Assembly: GCA_036785705.1 (NCBI GenBank)
Contig: JAWUZG010000028.1
Span: 1,612,001 to 1,676,000 of the forward strand
DNA length: 64,000 nucleotides
Direction of reading: 5' to 3'
Source: Acanthornis magna
Taxonomy: Eukaryota > Chordata > Aves > Passeriformes > Acanthizidae
Shown: one piece after another, positions 10,857 through 22,180 of the stretch
Position numbering within the stretch: position 1 is the stretch's first letter
Layout of the letters: every line of letters begins with the position of its first letter
Notes under the pieces: model-generated
Database searches by the model: none
What the model was told of the DNA's origin: nothing
Seen by the model: the letters and a program-made list of their open reading frames with translations, nothing else
Made by a program: the position numbers and the translations under genes

Positions 10857-13800
10857 AGACAGGAGATGGTGAGTGGTCTAGAGAGTGACTATTAACTCTC
10901 TGGACTAGTTATGGGAGTTAAAGCAGAAGCAGGGTTGGATTTGATGGTGAAAGATGATTGTGGAGGAAGGAGCTTCAGGCACCTGTTCACCTGCCTGCCT
11001 TGAGCAAAGCAGCAAAGAGGGGTTTATTTTTGCCAGCCCTCAGATACCCTGTTTCCTTTCAGAAACAGCCTGATTCCAAAATAAGTACTTAAATAACACA
11101 GTAACCAGAGACATGGCCTGCTTTCCTGTATGGGGGTATGGTGGGGAAAAGGCAGCAGCTGGAAAAGATTCCCAAAAGAACAGGAGGAAGAAAATGGTTA
11201 AGAGGAGAATGGTTTCCTCTTGCCCAGGGAAAGGGCTGTGTTTCTCTCATTGTCCCTTGTGCTCCCCATCCCTGAGTGCCCTCTTTGCCTGTGCCCTTCC
11301 TGCTGCTGGACTGAAGTTTTTTTTTGAGAGACAGCCTGTGTGCTGTCTGCATGACAAACGGTCAGTGGCAAGCAGTGTAGGGCTATTACTATTATGAGAT
11401 ACAATTTTGTGAAGGAAAATGCAGGTGAAAAGTGCAGATCATAACTTCTCAGAGCGGGTTTTGTCCTAGACTGCTGAACAACATCTGCTCACGGAGGCAT
11501 AACAGGGACTCTGTTTTGGGATTTTGTCTTGTCAAATAACCCTGCAGTGCCAGAAGTGTGGCTGTGCCTCTGGGCTAATGGCCTTGGCAGGAGAGGCTGA
11601 TGAAAAGATGGAACAAACTTCTTGTTTTGCTGGTGAGCAAGGAGCCCTGTTGGAAGGCATTTCCCTGTCTCAAATAATCACCTTAAAAAAGCTGAAATGC
11701 AGATGATCACTGGCAGAGGATGGAGCAGTTTGGTTAGAGTTGGTGTGTGCTGGGATGGAGGGAGTCGGTGATGGGATCCTAGTGAGTTACCGAGGGAGCA
11801 GGAGCATCCTGACCTCATCTCTGCTGCTCCCTCAAATTTGATGTGTCCCTTGCAGCTCTTTGGTGGGCACTGACTACCCATGCCAGGGTGGGAAAGCCTC
11901 GTGCCCTTATTGCACCTCTGTGAATACACAATTCTGAGCTGAGAGTGTCTCAGGCCCCGAGTGTGTCTCATGGTAAAGGGGGATGAAAAAGACTGAAGCA
12001 AATATTTATGAAGAGTTAAGCCAAGTTTGCAAATAAAAAGATCACATGAAAAAAACATTAGAAAAGGGAAGAGGGTGAGTTTGAATGAAATAGCAAAACA
12101 AAGCAATCTGGAGGCTGAATTTGATGTCTTTTTTTTTTCTTTTTAACCCTTCAACTTACATCCTTTGTTGGTCTGAAAACAAATGGCAGTCCTTTTATTG
12201 TTCATAACACTGTAAGAGAGATAAAATAGAAGTCAATTTTACATAAAGTTTCATAATGCTTTGGCTAAAGTAGTTTCTGTTGCTGCTTAACTGCTGCTGA
12301 GCTTGAAATTGGAGAGATAATAAGCCTTCATCTGAAGCAATTAGTCTGCAGTTTTTGACTCCATTACCTTCGCTTATGTCTGTAGCTGAATAGTTACATG
12401 CAGATATTTGAGACTTGGTTGTAGTAAGATATTGTCAAAAGTGAAATCACAACTTAGACTTTAATTTATTGTTAATTTAGCTTGTCAGAGATACTGTAAT
12501 AAACATATAATAGCATATTATGGGGAATACATTTTGGGTCATTAATTTAGCTTAATCACCCACTGTGACCAACCTCTCAACTCTTTTTGTTTTGAGTTTA
12601 AAGGGGTCTGATACTTAATGTGGTTGTAGGAATTAACAAATGGTACATTAAGTTGTAACTGTGCTTAAGTGTGCTGCCAGTCTCACACTTTTATGTTTTT
12701 GTTCTCATGGCCAGGAGCAAACAGGTTATTTTCTAATGAATTCGAAACATCTTGTGTCTGTTGATAGAAAGAAACTCCAGGATGGACAGGGAGAGCATTT
12801 AAACTTAGCCCATATTAAAATGAGAGAGAGAAGAGATATGGGATGATATATGGAAAAGCAGATGATACAGCTTGAAGAATGTAGTAAGGAGAAGCTTCAT
12901 GGTAGTTATTATTTGAGATACAGGGGTGTTAGAAAAAAAGGATGAATTGTTGAAGGTGGAGAAGTAAATGAAACTTCTTTATTATCTAAATTTTAGATTC
13001 TGTAGATGCCATTGCACTGAATGTAATAAGCATTGACTAGTCCTTGTAGCAGGAAATTTGTTTCTCAGCTTTGCTTCTTCTCCTTAAGAATCCCTGGCAC
13101 TTCACAGTTTAGTTGAATCTAATATGCTAACAACCTTCCTTTTTCTAATTTTCGTGTCCCAATATCTGTGATTTAAAAGTTAATTTACAAATGTTGCTGA
13201 GAATGCTGATGCATTGAATCTAATGAGGATTTGAGATTAATCCTTGTGAGTTTAATCATTGGAGGGTTCAGTTGCATTAAACTGATTTATTTTCTGTGGT
13301 GTTTTCCTCTTAAGGTGCAACACATGGTTTTACATGGATTGTATTGGTGGTTGACTTTGCCACTGCAAGTCACGGTATAATTAGAAGTTTTATTCCAACA
13401 AGCTAAACAAGCCAGATAAAGAACAGTTGTGAAAATATGGGGCAGAAAAGTCCAAGGAGAAATTGATTGAAACAGCCCTGGAAAGTACCTAGCACATAAA
13501 GTTTGTGCATTAGTATGATTATATTGATTATGAAGTGTTTTGACTTTGGCTTTGAGGGCTGTTCAGTGCTCTCTTGCTCAAGTCAGTGTCTCTTGGCAGG
13601 ACCAGCTGACCTCAGTTACCCCTCCTCTACTTGAGAAATGTTACCTTCCCACCCATTACACCTTTGATGGGGATGGAAAGGAAATAGATGATGTCTTCTT
13701 TTGGTTTTGTGCCTTGTTTACAAACTGGGCTTTCCAAAGCCCTTCTGGGAGATTATGAGACTGTGTTGTTGTCTATGAGGCATATTCCACTCAAATGTGT

Positions 13801-14874
13801 TAAGGAATTTAGTGTTGATACTGGGCTGTGTGACGATAGAGTATCCATGTGTAAGACAGAGAATTTGAAGGAATTCTGGAAAGTGTATGTATCTGAAATT
13901 AGAGATGTTTGGCATGAGTGGCCAAATTGAGAATAAATCTGTTGACTTCATCAAGGCATGAGTTGGGCCCTATACTATCTTTCACTAACCTGAAAACTCT
14001 TATGAAGAAAATTGAGGCTTTAAATCTACACGAGCAACAAACTTGTAACTAACAGATTTATTCCAGCTGGCTCATTCTGTTTTCATGTGGCTTTTATTAT
14101 AGAAATAGCTGATATTATAAGCAGTTCTTTTCTGTACTGTTCTATTACAGTAGGGAGAAGTACTTCTTCCAGAAGTCAGATTTCTCTTAGGTTCTCAGAG
14201 GTGTGGAAACTGATGGGGCTCTGTCTGAGAATGGACTTGAGGATTAGGACCACAATATAAATTAGGCCTTTTATACACACTGGAATAACCTTGCAGGCCT
14301 GGTTTCCTCATCATTTGTTTCAGAAGATTTATTTTATCACCCGTTGGCTCCCATCCTCTTGCTTGTGAGGAAATACTGTCCATGCTGGTCTTCCCCTGAC
14401 CTTGAGGTGGGAGGTGACTAGAATGCACTTGGGGATTCCATAGGTTCCCTGCCAAACTTCCATTCTAGATAGTGTGCTTCCTATAAATCCCTGTAGGCTC
14501 CTAAAATTCCAGCAAGCTCCTGTAAATTTTAGAACTTCTCCAGTCAGTTATAATGCTCTTAGCATCTGGATAGTAAATCAGTGTTATCAGTAAATAAATT
14601 GTCATCCTGTCTGTCATGCCAAAAGGGAGCAATTTTTATTTTGTTCTTCAGCATCCTGGTGTGAATTCCAGAGAGGCTCTGGTGATCAATAGCACACAGG
14701 CACTGTCACAGGCTAAACCCAGGTTTTAAGTCTTCAGTGATCTCTCTGCTGTAAATTACAGCTGCTTGAAACCATGATGCATAGTTGTTTTTCTGTAAAA
14801 TGCAGTTCATTTGTGCAAGGATATTCCCAGTAAATCATCCAACTCAAAATATATTGGGGAAACCTTTCAAATCT
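10857..14874. other. Unique non-coding sequence
   Basis: No gene or repeat is recognised. The interval 12,290-12,570 is AT-rich with many TAAT cores and could be regulatory, but nothing in the single sequence proves conservation. Confidence 0.5.
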
Positions 14875-15062
14875 CGATGGAGCTCTGCCTCGGGATGGAT
14901 AGGGAACTGGCTAAAAGCTCGTGGCTCAGGATGGAAAGGAGGGCAGGGACAGGTGGCTTTGAGAGCAGCCCTGAGGAAAAGAATTTGGGGGTGTTGGTGG
15001 ATGAGAAGCTCAATGGCCTAGTCCTAAGTGCCTTCCAACCAAAACCATTCTAGGATGCTATG
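14875..15062 (+). repeat. CR1 LINE fragment with internal deletion
   Basis: The part 14,960-15,015 encodes a piece like the end of the CR1 reverse-transcriptase protein (NLGVLVDEKLN in one frame). It then jumps at about 15,016 directly into a CR1 3' terminus (GTGCCTTCCAACCAAAACC then ATTCTAGGATGCTATG). The sequence normally between these parts is missing, so the copy is deleted internally as well as 5' truncated. The orientation is plus. Confidence 0.75.
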
Positions 15063-16693
15063 GCTCCATATTGAGTATGCTTGGACCATAAACATAGTTT
15101 TACCTAAAAATTTGCATGTGTCTGCATTAAAATGTGAAACCAAAAAAGACTGAAATCAAATTTAATGGGATCGGGAATTACCGAATCAAAAAAACTCTAA
15201 TTGTTCTAAAAATGTTTCTGCTGCCCAAATATGTGATAAATTTCTGGGTTTATTCTCAAAGGTTTAAAATATCTGAAAACTGAAACTTTTTGTCCCACTT
15301 TGATACAATTTGCGTTAATTACCCCCCCCCCCCCCCAAATTAATATAATAAATCTCTTCCCCATCTTGCTCTAGGAAACTAAGGAGGGTTTGGCTGAGTG
15401 CTGCTTCTGTAATAAAGCATTCTGGAAATACTGTTTTATGTACACAAAGATAGGAAGTAATTGAGCTCAACAGGCCATGTAAAATACACATGAGAAATAA
15501 AGTATGTACTTGAGGCTAAAAATATAATCCTAAATGAATCCTATTGGGATGGTCTCTGCTTATATTACTTCTAGTCCTCTCACTGCAAGTAGAGCTTATT
15601 TCTCTTTGCTTTTGTTTCCCAAATAACTTTTTTGTCATTTTTTTCTGGCCTCTATGAAAAAGTTGGAGAAGAATCAATTCTTTCTTCACATAAGTTGCTA
15701 CAGCAAGGTCTACTGTAATATACTGATTGTACATAATCCCACAGAGCAGAAGAATAGATGAAGCAGAGGTTTGGGGAAGAATTTAATGAGAGATTATGAT
15801 AAATCTACACGAGTGTGCTCTTTCACTGTGGAGTTACTGTTCAGGGAGACTGTGATATACATTTTTCAAACTATCTTCCAGATTATTTTTCCTTCAGTTC
15901 TAACCAGGCTCTTACATTTTTGCTCACAATTGCCTATGGGTTGCAAGAAACACAGCGTCCAATATCCACTGAGCCTATGTTTTGTTCTCCTTGGCCCATT
16001 TCTTGAGTAAATGGTTTATGTCATTCAAATAGAAAAAAATCAGGAATTCACCTGTTGCAAGCTACTCACCAAATACTGTTTGTATTTTGTGTGTGGTTGG
16101 CTGCTCGTCAGGTGTAATGCATAACTTTTATTTATTTTTATTGCCGAAACTGCTGTTAAAACAAGATGACAGTTGCTCCAAGGAGGCTGAGTTGAGGTGA
16201 CACTCAGATATTTATACTTCATTACTTTTTATTGCCTTGACAGTTTCTTGTAGAGTTTCTTTCCATCACAGAAGCCTCCAATTACGACTGGTCCATAGCT
16301 CCATGACAAAAAAAACCTATTGAACTGCATTCTGTATATTATTCATCAACATGGATAATAAAACTAACTCAAGAACAGGTCAGCTTCAGTTAGGGGATTC
16401 TTCAAGACTGGTTGTGTTGGCAGTATGCAAATGTGAAAATCTGTCTGAAAAAGGTGTGGCGTTCACTTGTCCATTTGTGCTGTCTTTGTAAATGTAAACT
16501 ATTATTACATTATCCTTTTTCTTTCATATCCTGTGAGGAATGAGAGGATACACGAAAAAATTTGTATTAAGCCAGACTGTCACTAAGCTCAAGACTGCAT
16601 TAAGGCAGACTGTGTTAAGCTCAAGACCGATGAAATCATTGCTGTCCATTTTGTGCAATTTCAGTGATCAAGAGAAGGCTAGGAGCTTTCTTT
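15063..16693. other. Unique non-coding sequence
   Basis: This contains the C15 run at 15,322-15,336, described separately. Nothing else is recognised. Confidence 0.5.
15322..15336. repeat. Homopolymer C15
   Basis: Fifteen cytosines in a row lie between AT-rich flanks (GTTAATTA and AAATTAAT). Long C or G homopolymers are rare in vertebrate DNA compared with A or T runs and can form an i-motif or a quadruplex on the opposite strand. Confidence 0.95.
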
Positions 16694-16738
16694 TAAATAA
16701 ATAAATAAACAGACAAACAAACAAATAAATAAATAAAT
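16694..16738. repeat. (TAAA)n/(CAAA)n tetranucleotide repeat
   Basis: Imperfect tandem TAAA units change to CAAA/CAGA units in the middle and return to TAAA units. This is an ordinary interrupted microsatellite. Confidence 0.9.
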
Positions 16739-17594
16739 CCATCTGTGCCCCTTGCCTGCAAGGATTATGGATTTAAGGGAAGAAAGATTTTTTGCAGAAT
16801 GAGCTGCTGCTGTTGCTAGTGTCTCAGACCCCCTCCTCCCTGCCTGGGAGGAGGTTTGCAGAGGGGTCTGGAGCCAGGGGCTGCTGTTTCCCTGGATGCT
16901 GCCTGGCTGCAGCATCCCTGCTCCCGCCCTGACACCGCGGCACGGGCAGATGGCTGAGGGTGGCACAGAAGGCTCCCGTCCATTTTTAGCAGCAGATTTC
17001 AGTGCCTGCTAGCCACTTACTCTTTTTGTCATTTGGGCAATGCTTCAAACTCCGGCCACATTATTTAGCTTTTTTAAAAGCTGGGGTAGCTCCTCGGTTT
17101 TTTAGAGCATTTGGGACAAATATCCTCCTGAGTTTTGTCTTGGTCATGCTGCTGAATGATGTGATTCTGGTTGTTGTGAAATGCACTCTGTGTGCGTAAA
17201 ACACAGCTAGAACTACTCAACAAGCTTCAGAGACTTATTTAGCTAGCTGGGATTTGGCAGGAGATGACCAGTTAACATGAAAACCCAGGAAGAAAATCAA
17301 ATAGTTGTGGGAGATGTTGAAAGTAACAGATGAGAAGAGGTTGCTTGCGGAATTTTAATTCTACGCAATAAATTATTGCTGGCAAATTGAACTGCTGCTT
17401 GCTTTTCAGGGATATCAGAGAGCTGGAAATAATGCATATTTTAGCCAGGCAATCATCTACTGCCTTTTGTTGACAGACAAGTAAAACCTGAGTGGGAAAA
17501 AAGACTAATTAATCATTACTTTATGTAACCTTTACCAGCATGATACAGCATTTGCATTTGAGTCCTAGTGTGCAGTGTTCATTTAAATTAAGTC

Positions 17595-17712
17595 TGGTTT
17601 GTTTTGGGGTTTCTTTGGGGTTTTTTGGGTTTTGGTTTTTTTTTTTTTTGTTTTTTTTTTTTGTTTTTTTTTTTGTTTTGTTTTGTTTTGGTTTTTGTTT
17701 TTTTTTTTGGTA
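17595..17712. repeat. T/G-rich low-complexity block
   Basis: Runs of GGGG and GGG separated by T runs give way to long T tracts broken by single G bases, then GTTTT units. It contains no coding signal; frames across it are all phenylalanine or lysine shadows. Confidence 0.9.
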
Positions 17713-18474
17713 TTTTTAATTGCTGTAAGATCCAGGAATAAAACAAGTGGAAATACCATTTTTGGGGAGCCTAACAGAGTTAGTTGTCCAAATCCAACCA
17801 AAAATGACAGTCTCAAATGTCTCCAATTTCTGTATACCACATAGTTGGTAAATAATGCCCAGGGGAGAAATTGTTGAGTTGTGATAAATTGTTGAGCATC
17901 CAAAAGCTATTGTTGGTCTCACTGGGGACCACTGAAAGCTCAGTGCTCTTGAAAACCCAGCCAATTATGCAGGTGCTTATGCATGGGCTTTGAAGGCTCA
18001 CTTTTCTTTCTTTTTAAAAAGGATGGTGTTTTAAAAGCTTTTTGTCATTACTGGTCATTTATTTTTCCGTCTGTTTGCTTTTTAAAACAGCTAAAAAGAT
18101 AACACACTTGAAACAAAGACATTTGAACTGCTGTGTAGTCAAATTATTAATTCAGGAAACTGAGGGTGGTCTTTTGGTCAGTATTAAGAAGGAAAAGGCA
18201 GCAGTTTGTCAGATTTTAGAGCATTGGACAGTCCTGTTGAGTTTTGTCTTTTCCTTTGCATCCAAAAGATAATAATGGAGCTGAAGTGTCATTTATGCTT
18301 TTTTTAGTTGGAATATAAGAGACTCTGAAAGACCTCAGGACTGGAGATGCTCTACAATAACTGTTTATATTATTAATGAAAATTGATTTTAATTATAGTA
18401 TTATGTTATTTAAATATATTTAAAGACATCTTCCTTACAGAAAGGTGTGTATTGCTAAAATGGCTCTTTCCACA
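17713..18474. other. Unique non-coding sequence
   Basis: No feature is recognised. Confidence 0.5.
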
Positions 18475-18690
18475 TATAATAATAGTAATACCTAACACAT
18501 TCATCATGCTTTATGTCTTTGAATTGCTTTTAAAAATATTCTTTCTGACATCTCAGTGATTTAGGTAAACTGCATTACCCACACTTGGCAGAAAGGGAAG
18601 CTTAATACGAGAATGAAGAGGCTTGCCCAGGGCTATATTACTCCTGTAGTTCAGGCTCCAAGCCCATGAATTGCAGTGATGATCAGTGCT
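18475..18690 (-). repeat. MIR-like ancient SINE
   Basis: In reverse orientation the interval follows the order of a MIR element. It runs from AATAATAGTAATACCTAACA, through a decayed middle, to GGCAGAAAGGGAAGCTTAAT and GAAGAGGCTTGCCCAGGGC, ending with TTCAGGCTCCAAGCCC. This corresponds to the MIR sections around the A/T-rich 3' end, GAGGAAACTGAGGC, CTTGCCCAAGGTCACACAG and the tRNA-derived head. Similarity is judged by eye over about 200 bases. MIR is an old amniote family, so high divergence is expected. Confidence 0.5.
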
Positions 18691-19730
18691 GCGGGGACAA
18701 ACAGTTTGGGTCAGCACTGGCTTCAGGCAGTTTGTAGACATGTCCTACATTGCTTAAGCATTTGGAGAATGTTAGCAATGATTTATTCATCCATCCATTC
18801 CGCTACTCAGGTTTTGATTCTTTTAAATGAGATCAGGCACACTTGGGTCTTTGGATCTTTGTGGGCACTTCTAGAGATTTGTCAGTCATTTATAGAATTT
18901 CCTTCTAAACCAGACTCTAGTGAGCAACCACAAATATTAATAATCCATTAGGAGAACATGTGCACTCTGATTATATACGCTCATGTATGCACACACAGAC
19001 ACACAGCCCACCGAGAAAATCATCAAATGAATCCTTGTGCCTGGCAGCATTCAATGAACTCTGAACCTGAGGGCAAGAAATCACTGTTGTAAATCTAAAA
19101 TGCTTCCAGAAAGGTGTTAGGCACTATGTCTCCCCTTGGAAAGGCAGCATTTTCCAGCTTTCACTGGATTTCTACTGGCCTAAGTAATAACTGACCAGGG
19201 AAATAAAAGCAGATTGGTGCACCACTCTCAAAAAATGTCTCATCCTTACAGTAGAAAATAGTTCCTTTCCCCTGCAGATGGTTCTAAATTTGAAGTGGTT
19301 TGTTATTTGCTCCTGAAGGAAGAAGAATTTCATGATATCTGCCTCTTTGTGTCAAAAAAATACCCAAGTGCCGTGGGTCAGTGCTTTGCAGTGACAGGAT
19401 AAAATGAGCCCCAGAAGTGCCTGCGGGATGCACTGATCTTACTCTTCCTGCAGCCAAGTGCCTCACAACTATTAATGAATTTAACCTCAGTGCCTGGAAT
19501 GCTGGCACAGCTTATGAAGCCTGAACAGAGTGCTTTGGTTGCCTGTTCAGTGTTCCTGACTGGAACAGGCTGCACACTTACCTTTAATTCGTGCTTCTCC
19601 TTTCACAGGGAGAGCATAGAGGCTCAAATTGATGATCCAGCTCTGTCTCAGACCCAGTGCGTAACCCTTGCCTCCCAAGTCTTCAACACCTTCTCCACTG
19701 AATCAGCCTTTCTCCCAGAAAATTCAGTGT
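18691..19730. other. Unique non-coding sequence
   Basis: No gene is recognised. A minus-strand donor-like site (AAAG|GTAAGTGTG) lies at 19,575-19,581; with an acceptor-like site near 19,790 it would bound a segment that has stops in all frames. Confidence 0.5.
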
Positions 19731-19755
19731 CTCCTGTCACTGGCAGTGACAGGAG
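19731..19755. repeat. 25-bp near-perfect palindrome
   Basis: The arms CTCCTGTCACTG (19731-19742) and CAGTGACAGGAG (19744-19755) are exact reverse complements around a single G. Neither arm extends further. It could extrude a small cruciform or bind a dimeric protein. Confidence 0.95.
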
Positions 19756-21049
19756 TTATTTTATAACCTGCAAACATGTTTGCTTCCCCTGAGGAGCAGA
19801 GTATATGTCATTCCTTAGTGGGCAAATAGGAATGGCATGAGGGACATGTGAGCCGTGCTGCTTTTAGCTGTCCCCCTAGACAGATGGTTCTGTGGCCATG
19901 GATTGCTGGCCTGAGAAAGAGAAATATGAGGAGGTCTTTCAGGAAAATCCCTGAAATTTCTCTCTTTCTGCTTTTCATAGCATGGCAAAGTGACAGCATT
20001 TTCTCTAAGCTACAGCTAATGAGGCCAAGAGGACCTAGAGAAAGTGTGGAGGCTGGAGGAGAGGCAGCCTTCCCTTGAAAATAGATGTAGTGTGTTAAAA
20101 ATATATATGTAGGGATGAGGAAAAGTCACCAATGAAATCAATCATCATCACCCTCTGTTTCTTGTTCTTTCTGGAAATTCTGCATCTGAAGCTACTGATA
20201 GTTTACAGATGTCCTGAAATATCCCAAGTGGTCTTTCCCCTCCCCTTTGGCTCTAGCAATATGAGTGGCACAGGGCAGGTTGGACAGTCCTGTATTTTGC
20301 AAAAGACAAGGATTGTGGCACTTGGTTAATTCCAATTAATGCTGTTTTTAATAAGTATTTTTCAATGAAGTATGATAGCCCTTTGTCTCTAATGAACTAC
20401 TCAAGATATTTCTTTAATTTTCATTATGTCCACACATTATCAAGCAATAAATGCACACATGCACAAGCAAGTGAAAACACCCACCCAATCCCAACCACTC
20501 CTACCCAAAGAAAAATGCAAATAAGGTTTGAACCAAATGTTGAGAGGCTTGAAAAAAGCCAAAATGCCTTATTTAGGTCTTTCAGAAGAGCAATCTTTGA
20601 TATTACTGGAGTCTAATACTGCTATATATTACTATCTAGGACTTTAGGCTCAGTTGAAGGTATCAGATGGAGTACAAGGACCAAGAAAAATGTTCTGATG
20701 GCTGAGGAGATAAAATGCTGTCATGGGGCCCCTCTAAAGAGCCCTTGTGCTTTACTTTCCATGTAATTCTGAGTGATCCCCTTAGCCAAATTTTTCACAG
20801 GTTTAACTTTTCCCATTTGTCCCATTTTTTTTTTTTTCCAATGCTCAGCTGAATATAGTCGCTAAGTAAGAGTCTGGATTCTAAACTTTCTTTTTCTTTC
20901 TGACTTTCAGAAGTGCTAGACATTTCCAGTTACAATTGAACTAGATAGGAGCTATACTTAACTATATAAAGTTATGATAATTGCTCTGAATAAAATCAGA
21001 TTTCAGACATCTGAAATTAAACACCCTAAATTAGCAGAATGTTTGACCT
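19756..21049. other. Unique non-coding sequence
   Basis: Nothing beyond a T13 run near 20,827 is recognised. Confidence 0.5.
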
Positions 21050-21190
21050 TAATCATTCTCTGACTCAGCTCCCATTCTGTGTAATGGGATAACATCTTCC
21101 CTTCACCACGTAGAGGTGCTGTGGAAAGAAAGTGATGAATATTTGAAGCACTCATGTATTGTAGTGATGAGCTCCATAGAAACTGCTGTG
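21050..21190 (+). repeat. MIR-like ancient SINE
   Basis: In plus orientation it reads TTTGACCTTAATCATTCTC, GACTCAGCTCCC, TGTGTAATGGGATAACATC, then GTAGAGGTGCTGTGG and TTTGAAGCACTC, ending with GATGAGCTCCATAGAAA. This tracks the MIR series TGACCTTGGGCAAGTCAC, CCTCAGTTTCC, TGTAAAATGGGGATAATA, TAGGGTTGTTGTGAGG, GTAAAGCGC and the CTATAAATG end. The parts are in correct order and spacing over about 140 bases, so this is the better of the MIR candidates. Confidence 0.55.
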
Positions 21191-22047
21191 AGAAAATTGA
21201 TAACTCTGCCTCTAGAGCAGGTTGGGATTGTGGGCTGCAAATACGGTGAGGATCAAATGAAATATTGAAGAGGCCTCATTACATGTGAGCAGCAGCCACT
21301 TGGTGCACTGTCTGAGGCAGCTGAAAGTATGTGGGATATGTAATTAGAGTTCTGCACAATACCTGTGCACAAAGGGCAGAATTACAGCTTGTGGGCCTTG
21401 AGGGTTGAATTTGATATTGCCCAACTTACTGCCTATGTGGGAACCTTAACCTTCAGGGATATTTAGTCTCTTATCATTGATTACAGGTGGGATTTTCAAA
21501 AGCATTTGGCTTTTCCTCTCTGTGTTGCCAGTAGAGATAACAGGACTTTATGGATGGCTTTAGAGAGAGCAGAGCTAGACCAGTGTTGAGTATTTTCAAG
21601 TCACAGACAAGGATTTGTGTTGCACGTTGCCTGAAAAATACACTGGGGAAAAAAATGCAGTGTTTGATGCTTGAACTCAGTGAAGTTCTTGTCATTCCTA
21701 AGGGCTGTTAGCTTTTTCTAATAAGAACAACCTTGTATGTGAGATGCTAAAATTAGATATTGGCAGTGTCTGTTGTTGTTTGCCAGTGCATAACATGAGT
21801 AGGCACAATCTCTCTTATTAACCTTGAATACAGAATTCCATTGACCCGGTTCTGAACATCAGAAACCTTGTGGTAACCTCCAGAGGCTTTTATCTGACAT
21901 GCACCAAGTGGTATTTAAATGACCCAGAGTCGAGTTTTAGTATTATTTATATTGCAGAAAGCATCAGAGATCAAAACCTCATTGTGTCAGGTTCTTATCA
22001 GACACTGCCACGAAGATCTGGCAGCATAAATTGACAAATGGAGTTTT

Positions 22048-22180
22048 CTTATTCCTGTTTTGCACACAGAGGAGGCAGAATCTGGCCTGCAGAAAGCAGA
22101 ATTTGTTTTATGCTCACTGAAGAAGAGGAGAGGCCTCCTCAAAGTCAGGCACAGACTCTGTAGTAGAGTCACTGGCAGTC
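22048..22180 (-). repeat. Possible MIR-like SINE
   Basis: TTATTCCTGTTTTGCACACA with GAGGAGGCAGAATCTGG resembles the reversed MIR segment with ATTTTACAGATGAGGAAACTG. Further on, CTCCTCAAAGTCAGGCACAG and GTAGAGTCACTGGCAG resemble the reversed CTTGCTCAAGGTCACACAGC/AGTGGCAGAG section. There is a longer than usual spacer between these parts, so the call is tentative. Confidence 0.35.

Noticed and set aside
17595..17712. T/G block as telomere-like or quadruplex sequence
   Set aside because: Only three G runs of three or more are present and no TTAGGG units; it is ordinary low-complexity DNA.
19581..19789. Minus-strand segment between acceptor-like and donor-like sites
   Set aside because: All three frames contain stops, so it could only be a non-coding exon, and there is no other support.
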